NCBI GenBank assembly: GCA_002083515.1
Contig: LWDN01000097.1
Coordinates: forward strand, 11,343-62,573
DNA: 51,231 nucleotides
Source of the DNA: Proteobacteria bacterium HN_bin10
GTDB lineage: Bacteria > Pseudomonadota > Alphaproteobacteria > Caulobacterales > Aquidulcibacteraceae
Reading direction: 5' to 3'
Of the stretch, positions 33,710-40,908 are shown piece after piece; position 1 is the stretch's first letter; each line of letters starts with the position of its first letter. Both the position numbers and the translations under genes were made by a program. The notes beneath the pieces are model-generated. The model did not search any database, was not told the DNA's origin, and was given only the letters and a program-made list of their open reading frames with translations.

Positions 33710-35897
33710 CGGGGATAGCGCAGGGTGGTCAAAGCGAGCGCGTGGTAGCACGCGGCTCGCGTTTTCTCCTAGCCGCGCCCTGAGCGGCGTTTGGGCGCTT
33801 CAGCGCGACCGCTGGATCCTCTGGCTGCCGCCGGCGATGATCGCCGGCGCGGCATTGTGGCTGCTCAGTCCGAGCGATCCGCCGCGTTGGCTTGGCCCGC
33901 TCGCTTTCGTATGCGGGGCGGCCGCATCCGTGGGCGTCGCCGCCTGGCCGCATGCGACGCCGACGGGCTGGCAGATCTCGCTCAGACGCGTTTTGGCCGC
34001 AGGTTTCGCTTTGCTCGCCGCGGCCGGGCTCGGGGCAATCGCCGCGCAAATCCGCACCACGACGGTAGCGCAGCCGGCGTTCTCGGCGGCCGACGAACCG
34101 CTCGCGGTCGAAGGCTGGGTCGTCGCCAACGACGCCAGCGACAACGGCCCGCGCCTACGTCTGCTCGTGCGCTCGATTGAGGGTGTCGCCGAACCGCCGC
34201 GCTACGTCCGTATGGCGGTCGGCGAAGCGGGGCTGTTGACCCCAGGACGCGCGGCGCGCTGCCGAGGCATGCTCGGTCCGCCGTCTGGACCGATGGCGCC
34301 GGGCGCGTACGACTTCGCGCGCCGCGCCTTTTTCGAGCGCCTCGGCGCGGCCGGTTTCGCCTTTGGCCGCTGCCGTCCTGCAAACTTCGAAGCGCCGCCG
34401 GGCTGGCTCGACCGTCAGCGACTTCGTCTGGCAGCGATGCGCAGCGATCTGTCCGCCGCGATCTACGAAGCGGCGCCCGGCAGAGGCGGGGCCATCGCGG
34501 CGGCGCTGGTCACCGGCGACCGTAGCCTGATCGACGCCGACACCAACGCCGTGCTGCGCGATTCCGGCCTGGGCCATTTGCTCTCGGTGTCCGGCATTCA
34601 CATGGGTGTGGTCGGCGGCCTGGTGTTCGCGTGCCTGCTCTGGACACTGTCGTTGATCGGCCCCATCGCGCTGCGTTTCTCGGTGAAGAAGATCGCCGCG
34701 GTCGGCGCGCTCATGGTGCTCGCGGCCTACCTCGTGGTTTCGGGCGCAAGCGTGCCGGCTTTGCGTTCGTTCGTAATGGCGTGCGTCGCCTTCGGGGCCA
34801 TTCTGCTCGACCGACCTGCCATTTCCATGCGCGGGCTGGTGCTTGCCGCGTTCATCGTCGTGCTGATCTTCCCGGAATCGGTGCTCGAACCCGGTTTCCA
34901 GATGTCGTTCGCCGCGACCATGGCGCTGGTGGCGTTGTTCGAGATGCTGAAGCGGGCGCCGCACGAACCGGCGCTGCCCACGCCAGGGCCTCTGATTGGC
35001 GCGCTACAAGCCACCACACGCGGCATCGGCGGCGTTCTGCTGATCTCGTTCGTTGCCGGTTTGGCGACCGATCCGTTCGCCATATATCACTTCCAGCGCT
35101 TCGCCATCTATGCGCTGCCCGCGAACCTGATCGCGGCGCCGATCATGTCGTTTCTGGTGGCGCCGATGGCGGGGTTGGCCGCGATCCTGGCGCCGTTCGG
35201 TCTCGCCGATCCGGCGCTGGAGCTGATGGCGAGCGCGCTCGATCTCATCGCCGCGATCGGCCAGACCTTCGGCGAACGCCCCGAAGCGATCCGCGCCGTG
35301 CCGAAACCGCCCGATGTTGCGTTTGCGCTCTGCGTGTTGGCTTTGCTGTGGGCGTGTTTGTGGCGCGGCGCGTTGCGTTGGCTGGCCGCGCCGATCTTCG
35401 CGGCGAGTGTTGCGCTCTACGCCGCCGCGCCATTGCCGGTCGCCGCATTCGATAGCGATCTGCGCGCTGTCTATGCGCGCGACGGCGAGCGCTGGACGTT
35501 GCTCGCCGCAAGCGGCCGCTCGACCTATGCGCGCGATCGCCTGGGCGCGATGATTGGGCTGTCTCCAGCGGAAATTGAACGCTTGGCGCCGCCGGAGACG
35601 TGCGGCGATTCCATCTGCCGATGGCGAACCGGCCAGCGCGAGTTGATTCTCGTACGCGACGCCGCTGCTTTTGAAAGCGCCTGCGTTGAGCACGCCGTTG
35701 TCGTCGCGGACGTCGCCGCGCCCGACGCCTATGCTGCGCGTTGCCAACTCGCCGCGCTGATCGACGCAGAGAGCATTGCCCAGTTAGGCGGCGCGACAAT
35801 CACGGAAACACCTTCGGGTCCGCGCGTCGCGCACGCATGGCCGCCGCAAGTGCGCCGCCCGTGGACGCCGCGCACAAGAAACGTGGATCAGGAATAG
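33696..35897 (+). CDS. comEC: ComEC/Rec2 family DNA-uptake channel protein
   Basis: ComEC proteins form the inner-membrane channel through which single-stranded DNA enters during transformation. The 733-aa product has an N-terminal membrane pair followed by the soluble DUF4131/OB-like part (about residues 35-200), then the Competence domain with GHLLSVSGIHMGVVGGLV near residue 295 and about eight helices. The C-terminal 170 residues lie where a metallo-beta-lactamase domain would be, but no HxHxDH motif is visible, as in other alphaproteobacterial members. The ATG at 33696 overlaps the divergent gltX start by 14 nt; no later ATG, GTG or TTG before residue 48 offers an alternative. Its 3' end overlaps lexA by 10 nt. 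Confidence 0.85.
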   Translation: MTTLIGDSAGWSKRARGSTRLAFSPSRALSGVWALQRDRWILWLPPAMIAGAALWLLSPSDPPRWLGPLAFVCGAAASVGVAAWPHATPTGWQISLRRVLAAGFALLAAAGLGAIAAQIRTTTVAQPAFSAADEPLAVEGWVVANDASDNGPRLRLLVRSIEGVAEPPRYVRMAVGEAGLLTPGRAARCRGMLGPPSGPMAPGAYDFARRAFFERLGAAGFAFGRCRPANFEAPPGWLDRQRLRLAAMRSDLSAAIYEAAPGRGGAIAAALVTGDRSLIDADTNAVLRDSGLGHLLSVSGIHMGVVGGLVFACLLWTLSLIGPIALRFSVKKIAAVGALMVLAAYLVVSGASVPALRSFVMACVAFGAILLDRPAISMRGLVLAAFIVVLIFPESVLEPGFQMSFAATMALVALFEMLKRAPHEPALPTPGPLIGALQATTRGIGGVLLISFVAGLATDPFAIYHFQRFAIYALPANLIAAPIMSFLVAPMAGLAAILAPFGLADPALELMASALDLIAAIGQTFGERPEAIRAVPKPPDVAFALCVLALLWACLWRGALRWLAAPIFAASVALYAAAPLPVAAFDSDLRAVYARDGERWTLLAASGRSTYARDRLGAMIGLSPAEIERLAPPETCGDSICRWRTGQRELILVRDAAAFESACVEHAVVVADVAAPDAYAARCQLAALIDAESIAQLGGATITETPSGPRVAHAWPPQVRRPWTPRTRNVDQE

Positions 35898-36565
35898 CGG
35901 CGCATCATCGCGACGAGCTTGCCTTGGATGCGCACCCGGTCCGGACCGAAAATGCGCGTCTCGTAGGCGGGGTTGGCGGCTTCGAGCGCGACCGAATTGC
36001 CGCGCTTGCGCAGCCGCTTCAGCGTCGCCTCTTCGTTGTCGATCAGGGCCACCACGATGTCGCCGCTGTCGGCGGTCTCGGTGCGTTTGATCAGCACCAC
36101 ATCGCCATCGAGGATGCCGGCCTGGATCATCGAGTCGCCCTTGACCTCGAGCGCAAAGTGGTCGCCGGACCCCAGGAGTTCTTCAGGCGCTTGCACGCGC
36201 CCAATCTCGCTCTGAATGGCTTCGATCGGCACGCCGGCCGCGATCTGCCCCAGGATCGGAATGCCGCCCATGGCGCCATTGCCGCGGCCATCGCCGACCA
36301 CGGCAGGCCGGAACGATTGCCGCCCCTTCGGCGGCGCGGCGGGGGCCGCGCTATCAGGCAGCTTCAGTACTTCGAGCGCCCGCGCCCGGTGGGGCAGACG
36401 GCGCAGAAACCCGCGCTCCTCGAGCGCCGTGATCAGCCGGTGAATGCCGGATTTGGACGCCAGGTCGAGCGCCTCTTTCATTTCGTCGAAGGAGGGCGAA
36501 ACGCCGGTCTCTTTGATCCGCTCGTGGATGTAGAGCAGCAGTTCCTTTTGTTTCGCTGTCAGCAT
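35888..36565 (-). CDS. lexA: SOS repressor LexA
   Basis: LexA represses DNA-damage genes and cleaves itself when RecA filaments form. The 225-aa protein has the N-terminal winged helix (LTAKQKELLLYIHERIKETG, SGIHRLITALEERGFL), a cleavage site Ala110-Gly111 in GQIAAGVPIEA, and the Ser145 (GDSMIQAG) and Lys183 (EEATLKRL) dyad. The linker (residues 70-100) is Ala/Pro/Gly-rich. A GTTC-N7-GTTC box overlaps its promoter, so it is very probably autoregulated. It is convergent with comEC; the trpC gene lies upstream on the same strand. Confidence 0.96.
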   Translation of the reverse strand: MLTAKQKELLLYIHERIKETGVSPSFDEMKEALDLASKSGIHRLITALEERGFLRRLPHRARALEVLKLPDSAAPAAPPKGRQSFRPAVVGDGRGNGAMGGIPILGQIAAGVPIEAIQSEIGRVQAPEELLGSGDHFALEVKGDSMIQAGILDGDVVLIKRTETADSGDIVVALIDNEEATLKRLRKRGNSVALEAANPAYETRIFGPDRVRIQGKLVAMMRRYS

Positions 36566-36595
36566 GACCTGAGACCAAATGGTGAACGATATGGC

Positions 36596-36625
36596 GTTCT
36601 ATATCCGTTCCCTGGGCTTGGTCAA
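36596..36625 (-). promoter_or_regulatory. lexA promoter with overlapping LexA box
   Basis: Read on the minus strand, TTGACC (36620-36625) and TATAGA (36598-36603) are 16 bp apart. The plus-strand direct repeat GTTCTATATCCGTTC (36596-36610) is a perfect alphaproteobacterial LexA box (GTTC-N7-GTTC) lying over the -10 hexamer, 31 nt before the lexA ATG. Bound LexA would block polymerase, the usual autorepression. Confidence 0.85.
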
Positions 36626-36636
36626 GTCCAGTTTGG

Positions 36637-37419
36637 TTAACCGCCAAGTAGTGTGCGCGTGGCCGCTTCGACATCGGCTTGGCGCATCAAACTTTCGCCG
36701 ACGAGGAAGGCGCGGGCGCCCGCCGCTTGCAGGCGTTGGATGTCGGCGTGGGAAAAGATGCCGGACTCCGAGACCAGCAGCACATCGTTCGGCGCGTGCT
36801 TCGCCAAACGTTCGGTGATCGCGAGATCGGTTTCGAAAGTCGCGAGTGAGCGATTGTTGACGCCGATCAGGTTGAACTCAAGCCCGAGCGCACGCTCCAT
36901 CTCGCGCTCGTCGTGCACTTCGACGAGCGAATCCATGCCGAGCGCGGCGGCGGCGTCGGCCAGATCCGAGGCCAGCGCATCGTCGACCGCCGCCATGATG
37001 ATCAAGATCGCATCGGCGCCGATGGCGCGGCTCTCCGCCACCTGCCATTCGTCGACCATGAAATCCTTGCGCATCACGGGAAGCGCGCACGCGCCGCGGG
37101 CCGCTACGAGAAAATCCTCATGGCCCTGAAAACTCGGCGCGTCGGTGAGCACCGACAAGCACCTCGCGCCGCCAGCAGTATAGGCGCGCGCGAGCGACGG
37201 GGGATCGAAATCGGCGCGGATCAGCCCTTTTGATGGGCTGGCCTTCTTGATCTCGGCAATGAGAGCAGGGCGATCGCGGCGCTCGTGCAGTGCTTTCGCA
37301 AATCCGCGCGGCGGCGTTTGCGCGCGCGCGACAGCTTCAAGATCGGCGCGGGTGTGCGATTTTTTGCGAGCCGCCACTTCATCGCGTTTGTACGCCAGTA
37401 TCCGATCCAGAACGCTCAT
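36637..37419 (-). CDS. trpC: Indole-3-glycerol-phosphate synthase
   Basis: TrpC closes the indole ring in tryptophan synthesis. The 260-aa TIM barrel shows LIAEIKKASPSKGLIRADFD, LSVLTDAPSFQGHEDFL, PVMRKDFMVDEWQ, LVEVHDEREMERAL, IGVNNRSLATFETDL and VSESGIFSHADI, all catalytic or phosphate-binding segments in order. It is the monofunctional form without a TrpF domain. It follows trpD on the same strand after 61 nt that hold a large palindrome. In many alphaproteobacteria moaC and moeA lie between trpC and lexA; here lexA follows directly. Confidence 0.97.
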   Translation of the reverse strand: MSVLDRILAYKRDEVAARKKSHTRADLEAVARAQTPPRGFAKALHERRDRPALIAEIKKASPSKGLIRADFDPPSLARAYTAGGARCLSVLTDAPSFQGHEDFLVAARGACALPVMRKDFMVDEWQVAESRAIGADAILIIMAAVDDALASDLADAAAALGMDSLVEVHDEREMERALGLEFNLIGVNNRSLATFETDLAITERLAKHAPNDVLLVSESGIFSHADIQRLQAAGARAFLVGESLMRQADVEAATRTLLGG

Positions 37420-37422
37420 GAT

Positions 37423-37465
37423 TTGGACCGCCGGCGCCCACGCCGGCGAGGCGCCGGCGGTCCAA
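37423..37465. repeat. Palindromic extragenic repeat, copy 2 (trpD-trpC)
   Basis: TTGGACCGCCGGCGCC (37423-37438) and GGCGCCGGCGGTCCAA (37450-37465) are perfect inverted repeats of 16 bp around an 11-nt centre. The arms match those of the element at 9696-9755, so these are two members of one repeat family. It sits inside the trpGDC operon, where such a hairpin could affect mRNA processing between trpD and trpC. Confidence 0.85.
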
Positions 37466-37480
37466 GAGAGGCAGCACGGT

Positions 37481-38485
37481 TCATGACGCGCTCCGCGTAG
37501 CTTCGATCAGCTTTTCCAACGCTCCCCGCGCCGCGCCACTGTCGAGAGAGTGTTCGGCGATGGCGTAGGCGTCGATCACATTGGGTGCGCGGCCCGCGAC
37601 GAAGAGCGCGGCTGCTGCGTTGATCAGCACGGCGGCGCGGTGACCCGGGCGGCCGGCGCCATTCAGGAGCGCCCGCATCTCCTCGGCATTTTCCGACGCG
37701 GCGCCCCCGCGCAAATCGGGATGAACCTCGGCTGATCGCGTCGCGTGCTGCAGGCTGATGGCGCCGTTCTCCAGGGTCGCAACCCAGTTGGCGTCCTTGC
37801 CTGCGGCGGAAACCTCATCAAGGCCGCCCGCGCCATGCACGACGAGCGCCTTCTCGCACCCGAGCGCTCTCAACGCACCCGCAACCGGTTCGATGAAGTC
37901 GGCGCTGAAAACGCCCACCAATTGCCGCTTCACGCCGGCCGGATTGGAGAGCGGCCCAAGCAGGTTGAAGATCGTGCGCTTGCCGAGTTCGCGGCGCGCC
38001 AAAGCCACGTGGCGCATGGCCGGGTGATGGTTCTGCGCGAACAAGAACGCGACGCCAGCTTCGCGCAAGCAACGCTCGAGTGTGGGCACATCGCCCGTTA
38101 GCTTGACGCCAAGCGCTTCGAGCACGTCGGCGGCGCCCGATCGCGAACTCATGGCGCGGTTGCCGTGTTTGGCTACTGGCGCCCCGCAGCCCGCGACCAC
38201 GAACGCCACCGCGGTCGAAATGTTGAGCGTGTGGGCGCCGTCGCCGCCGGTGCCGCACACGTCGATGGCGCCCGCGGGCGCTTCCACGCGCACCATGCGT
38301 GCGCGCAGCGCGCGTGCGCCCGCCGCGATGAGGGCGGGATCGTTCATCAGCGGTATGGTCAGGGTCAGAAAGGCCTTGATGTCGTCGTGCGCGGCCGCGC
38401 CGTCCATGATTTCCGCGAAGGCGGCGTCGATGCCGGACGCTTGCCTGTTTTCTCTCAATGCAGCGATGGTGGCGTTGAGGCTCAT
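37481..38485 (-). CDS. trpD: Anthranilate phosphoribosyltransferase
   Basis: TrpD transfers phosphoribose from PRPP to anthranilate. The 334-aa protein has the PRPP/Mg site VCGTGGDGAHTLNISTA, KHGNRAMSSRSGAADVLEALG, and RTIFNLLGPLSNPAGVKRQLVGV, all expected. The ATG at 38485 overlaps the trpG stop by 4 nt. Order on the minus strand is trpG-trpD-trpC. Confidence 0.97.
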   Translation of the reverse strand: MSLNATIAALRENRQASGIDAAFAEIMDGAAAHDDIKAFLTLTIPLMNDPALIAAGARALRARMVRVEAPAGAIDVCGTGGDGAHTLNISTAVAFVVAGCGAPVAKHGNRAMSSRSGAADVLEALGVKLTGDVPTLERCLREAGVAFLFAQNHHPAMRHVALARRELGKRTIFNLLGPLSNPAGVKRQLVGVFSADFIEPVAGALRALGCEKALVVHGAGGLDEVSAAGKDANWVATLENGAISLQHATRSAEVHPDLRGGAASENAEEMRALLNGAGRPGHRAAVLINAAAALFVAGRAPNVIDAYAIAEHSLDSGAARGALEKLIEATRSAS

Positions 38486-39057
38486 CGCAAGCCTGCCGCG
38501 CTCAGGAAATTGCCGACGATGGCGTGGCCATGCTCGGATGCGATCGACTCCGGATGAAACTGCACGCCGAACACCGGCCGCGACTTGTGCGACAAACCCA
38601 TCACTTCGCCGTCAGCGGTCTCGGCGTCGATGTTTAGGTCCGGCGGGAATGTCGCGCGTTTCACCGCCAGCGAGTGATAGCGCGTGGCGCGGAAAGGCGA
38701 AGGCAGGCCGCGGAAGAGCCCGCCGCCGCGATGCGTCACCTCCGAGACCTTGCCATGCATGATCGCCTGCGCCTGCACCACTTCGCCGCCGAAGGCCTGA
38801 CCCATGGCCTGGTGCCCGAGGCAAACGCCGAACATGGGCAAGTCTTCGGGCGCCTTGGCCAGCAATTCCAGGCAAATGCCGGCTTCGTTTGGCGTGCACG
38901 GCCCGGGAGAGAGCAGCACCGCCTTTGGCTTTCGCTTCAGCACCTCGGCCACGGACATGGCGTCATTGCGAACAACCTCGGTGCGCACGCCGAAATCTTC
39001 CACATAGTGGACGAGGTTATAGACGAAACTGTCGTAATTATCGATGACGAGGATCAT
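38482..39057 (-). CDS. trpG: Anthranilate synthase component II (glutamine amidotransferase)
   Basis: TrpG releases ammonia from glutamine for TrpE. The 191-aa class I amidotransferase has LVIDNYDSFVYNLVHY at the N terminus, LLSPGPCTPNEAG, the nucleophile in PMFGVCLGHQAMGQAFGG, and the His-Glu pair in FGVQFHPESIASEHG. It is separate from trpE, which lies 1.85 kb away on the same strand beyond an unrelated plus-strand pair. A 7-bp inverted repeat lies 25 nt upstream. Confidence 0.97.
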   Translation of the reverse strand: MILVIDNYDSFVYNLVHYVEDFGVRTEVVRNDAMSVAEVLKRKPKAVLLSPGPCTPNEAGICLELLAKAPEDLPMFGVCLGHQAMGQAFGGEVVQAQAIMHGKVSEVTHRGGGLFRGLPSPFRATRYHSLAVKRATFPPDLNIDAETADGEVMGLSHKSRPVFGVQFHPESIASEHGHAIVGNFLSAAGLR

Positions 39058-39081
39058 GGGCAGGCCACAGGCGCGGGAGTT

Positions 39082-39106
39082 GAACGAAGCGGATCAGCGT
39101 TCGTTC
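39082..39106 (-). promoter_or_regulatory. Inverted repeat upstream of trpG
   Basis: GAACGAA (39082-39088) and TTCGTTC (39100-39106) are perfect inverted repeats around an 11-nt centre, 25 nt before the trpG ATG. On the minus strand it would lie in the trpGDC leader, downstream of a weak TTGCAC-N15-TATGCT promoter-like pair. It could be an operator or a leader hairpin; no Trp-rich leader peptide is associated. Confidence 0.35.
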
Positions 39107-39251
39107 GCGCGCCATCGCGCAGGGGGCAGGGGCCGGTGCGTCATCTGGCATGCAGCATAGCTGAAATCTGCCGCGTGCAAACTTGGTTCTCTTTGCCGTA
39201 TGCTGAGACCCGGGGGCCGCCAAGGCCGCGCCAGGTCCAGAAGGGGATGGC

Positions 39252-40574
39252 ATGCGCTTTTTCAGCATCGGCAATATCGAAGAATTGGATTTCAACGCGC
39301 TGGTGCGACAACTGGGCGGAGGCGGCTGGAACCCGTTCACCACCCGCGGCCAGTATGTTCGGGCAATCCTGGAATCTTACGACCTGCTCCAGCAGTTCGA
39401 GATCAATACGCCGGCGCGGCTCGCGCACTTCATCGGCCAGGGCTTGGTCGAGACCGGCGGCTTGGCGCATCGCGTTGAGAACCTCAACTACAGCGCCGAA
39501 CGGCTGCGCCGAATCTTCCCGCGCTACTTCCCGACCGATGAGATCGCCCGCGAGTACGAGCGGAAGCCCGAACGCATCGCCAATCGCGTTTATGCCAACC
39601 GCCTTGGCAACGGCCCGCCGGAGTCCGGCGACGGTTGGCGCTATCGCGGTCGCGGATTTTTCCAGCTGACCGGAAAAGCGAATTACCTGAAGTATGGCGA
39701 AATCGCCGGCTTCGATCTGGTCAACGATCCCGAGCTTATTGAGCGCGACTTGAAAAAGTCGCTGCACGTTGCCGCGGCCTACTTCAAGTCAGCGGGGCTT
39801 GGCCCTTTCGCCGATCGCGACGACAGCGCGGCGGTGTCGCGCGGCGTCAATCGCGGCGATCCGCTCGATACCGCGCCTGCGCACGGAGAGGCCGATCGCA
39901 TCCTCTGGACCAATCGCGCGCTCGATCTTGTGAAGGATCCGCAGAAATTGCTGGTGCGCGCCTCGAACGATGAGGTGCTGCGCAATGGCGCCAGCGGCGA
40001 ACGCGTGCGCGAATTGCAGCGGGCCTTGGCCGAACTGGGCTATCCGGTCGGCGCCGCCGACGGCATCTTCGGGCCGGCGACGCGCCGCGCCGTCGTCAAC
40101 TTTCAAAACGAGCACGGGCTTGAGACAACCGGCGCCGTCGATCAGGCGACGCAGGCCGCGATCACTGCAGCATTGGGCGGTCCAGTCGAGGCGGCGCCGC
40201 CGCCAGTTTCACCGCCGGTAGCGCCGCCTCCTGTTGCGCCGCCGCCGGTCGCTCAACCTGAAGCGCCGGTCGCTGAATCGCCGCCGCCGGCCGTTGCGCA
40301 GGAACCCGCCGCGCCGGTTGCAGAAACGCCTGCGCCGGCGCCGGTTGAACCTCCGCCGCCTGAGCCGTCAGCGCCGGAGCCAGCGCCTGAACCGCCGCCA
40401 AGCGCTCCAGAGCAACCTGCGCCAGAGGCGCCGGTCGCGGCGCCTGAGGCGCCAGCTGCCGAAGGGTCGCCATCGGAGGCGCCGCCGCCGGAAGCGCCGA
40501 CAACAACCGAACCTCCACAGCCGGAGGCGCCAGCGGCAAGCAGCGACACGCCGCCGACCGAGGGGCGCACGTAG
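39252..40574 (+). CDS. GH19 endolysin-like hydrolase with peptidoglycan-binding domain and Pro/Ala/Glu tail
   Basis: A lysozyme/chitinase-fold (glycoside hydrolase 19) enzyme of the kind found in phage endolysins. The 440-aa protein has the GH19 domain at about residues 20-215, with both candidate catalytic acids (Glu67 in VETGG, Glu76 in VENLNYS), ANRLGNGPPESGDGWRYRGR and GFFQLTGKANY. A PG_binding_1 domain follows at about 245-308 (ASGERVRELQRALAELGY), then a 130-residue tail of Pro, Ala, Glu and Ser. No signal peptide is visible, so release would need a holin or lysis. It starts after GAAGGGG, and a small membrane protein gene follows after 46 nt. It splits trpG from trpE. Confidence 0.85.
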   Translation: MRFFSIGNIEELDFNALVRQLGGGGWNPFTTRGQYVRAILESYDLLQQFEINTPARLAHFIGQGLVETGGLAHRVENLNYSAERLRRIFPRYFPTDEIAREYERKPERIANRVYANRLGNGPPESGDGWRYRGRGFFQLTGKANYLKYGEIAGFDLVNDPELIERDLKKSLHVAAAYFKSAGLGPFADRDDSAAVSRGVNRGDPLDTAPAHGEADRILWTNRALDLVKDPQKLLVRASNDEVLRNGASGERVRELQRALAELGYPVGAADGIFGPATRRAVVNFQNEHGLETTGAVDQATQAAITAALGGPVEAAPPPVSPPVAPPPVAPPPVAQPEAPVAESPPPAVAQEPAAPVAETPAPAPVEPPPPEPSAPEPAPEPPPSAPEQPAPEAPVAAPEAPAAEGSPSEAPPPEAPTTTEPPQPEAPAASSDTPPTEGRT

Positions 40575-40620
40575 CGCGGGAGCTAGATGTTAACGCTGGC
40601 GAGTTAGCCTTGTCTCCAAG

Positions 40621-40905
40621 ATGCAGGCTTGGCTCTTCGTCGTACTGGTGCTTGGCGCGCTTAGCGTTCTGGCCGCACACGCTTACGCGCGGCCGTGCGG
40701 CGTCTATCTGCGGAGCGTCGCCGGTTTTTTCGCGGTCACGCTGGGTTGGGCGCTGATCTGGTTTCTGCTCTCGCCCTCGAACGAAGCGGGGTTCGGTTAC
40801 TTCGCCATTTGGATCGTGCTCGCTGCGCTCGCTTTCGTCCTCACGGTCACAGCCTGCGTCGGCGCCACGGCGCGCTACATCGTCGATGGTATGCGCGCGC
40901 GCTGA
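40621..40905 (+). CDS. Small three-helix membrane protein
   Basis: A 94-aa protein with three predicted membrane helices, about residues 3-19, 32-51 and 60-85, and a short basic C terminus (DGMRAR). I do not recognise a family. Size and topology resemble holins, and it lies 46 nt downstream of a signal-less endolysin-like gene on the same strand, which makes a holin-like role conceivable, but sequence alone does not show this. Its stop codon is 3 nt from the convergent trpE stop. No strong ribosome binding site is visible. Confidence 0.65.
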   Translation: MQAWLFVVLVLGALSVLAAHAYARPCGVYLRSVAGFFAVTLGWALIWFLLSPSNEAGFGYFAIWIVLAALAFVLTVTACVGATARYIVDGMRAR

Positions 40906-40908
40906 GTC

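Noticed and set aside
36597..36610. Alternative reading of the lexA operator as a GAAC-N-GTTC palindrome with the GAAC at 36584
   Set aside because: Spacing is 8 nt, not 7; the direct repeat GTTC-N7-GTTC fits the alphaproteobacterial consensus exactly.
36630..36645. CtrA-type TTAA-N7-TTAA sites near TTAACC at 36635 and at other TTAA occurrences
   Set aside because: No second TTAA at the required spacing was found at any of the places checked.
39058..39180. Tryptophan attenuator upstream of trpG
   Set aside because: No leader peptide with repeated Trp codons and no terminator with a T-run; only a short inverted repeat is present.
40182..40574. Tandem DNA repeat in the endolysin tail
   Set aside because: The Pro/Ala/Glu coding is low-complexity but irregular; no fixed repeat unit could be defined.
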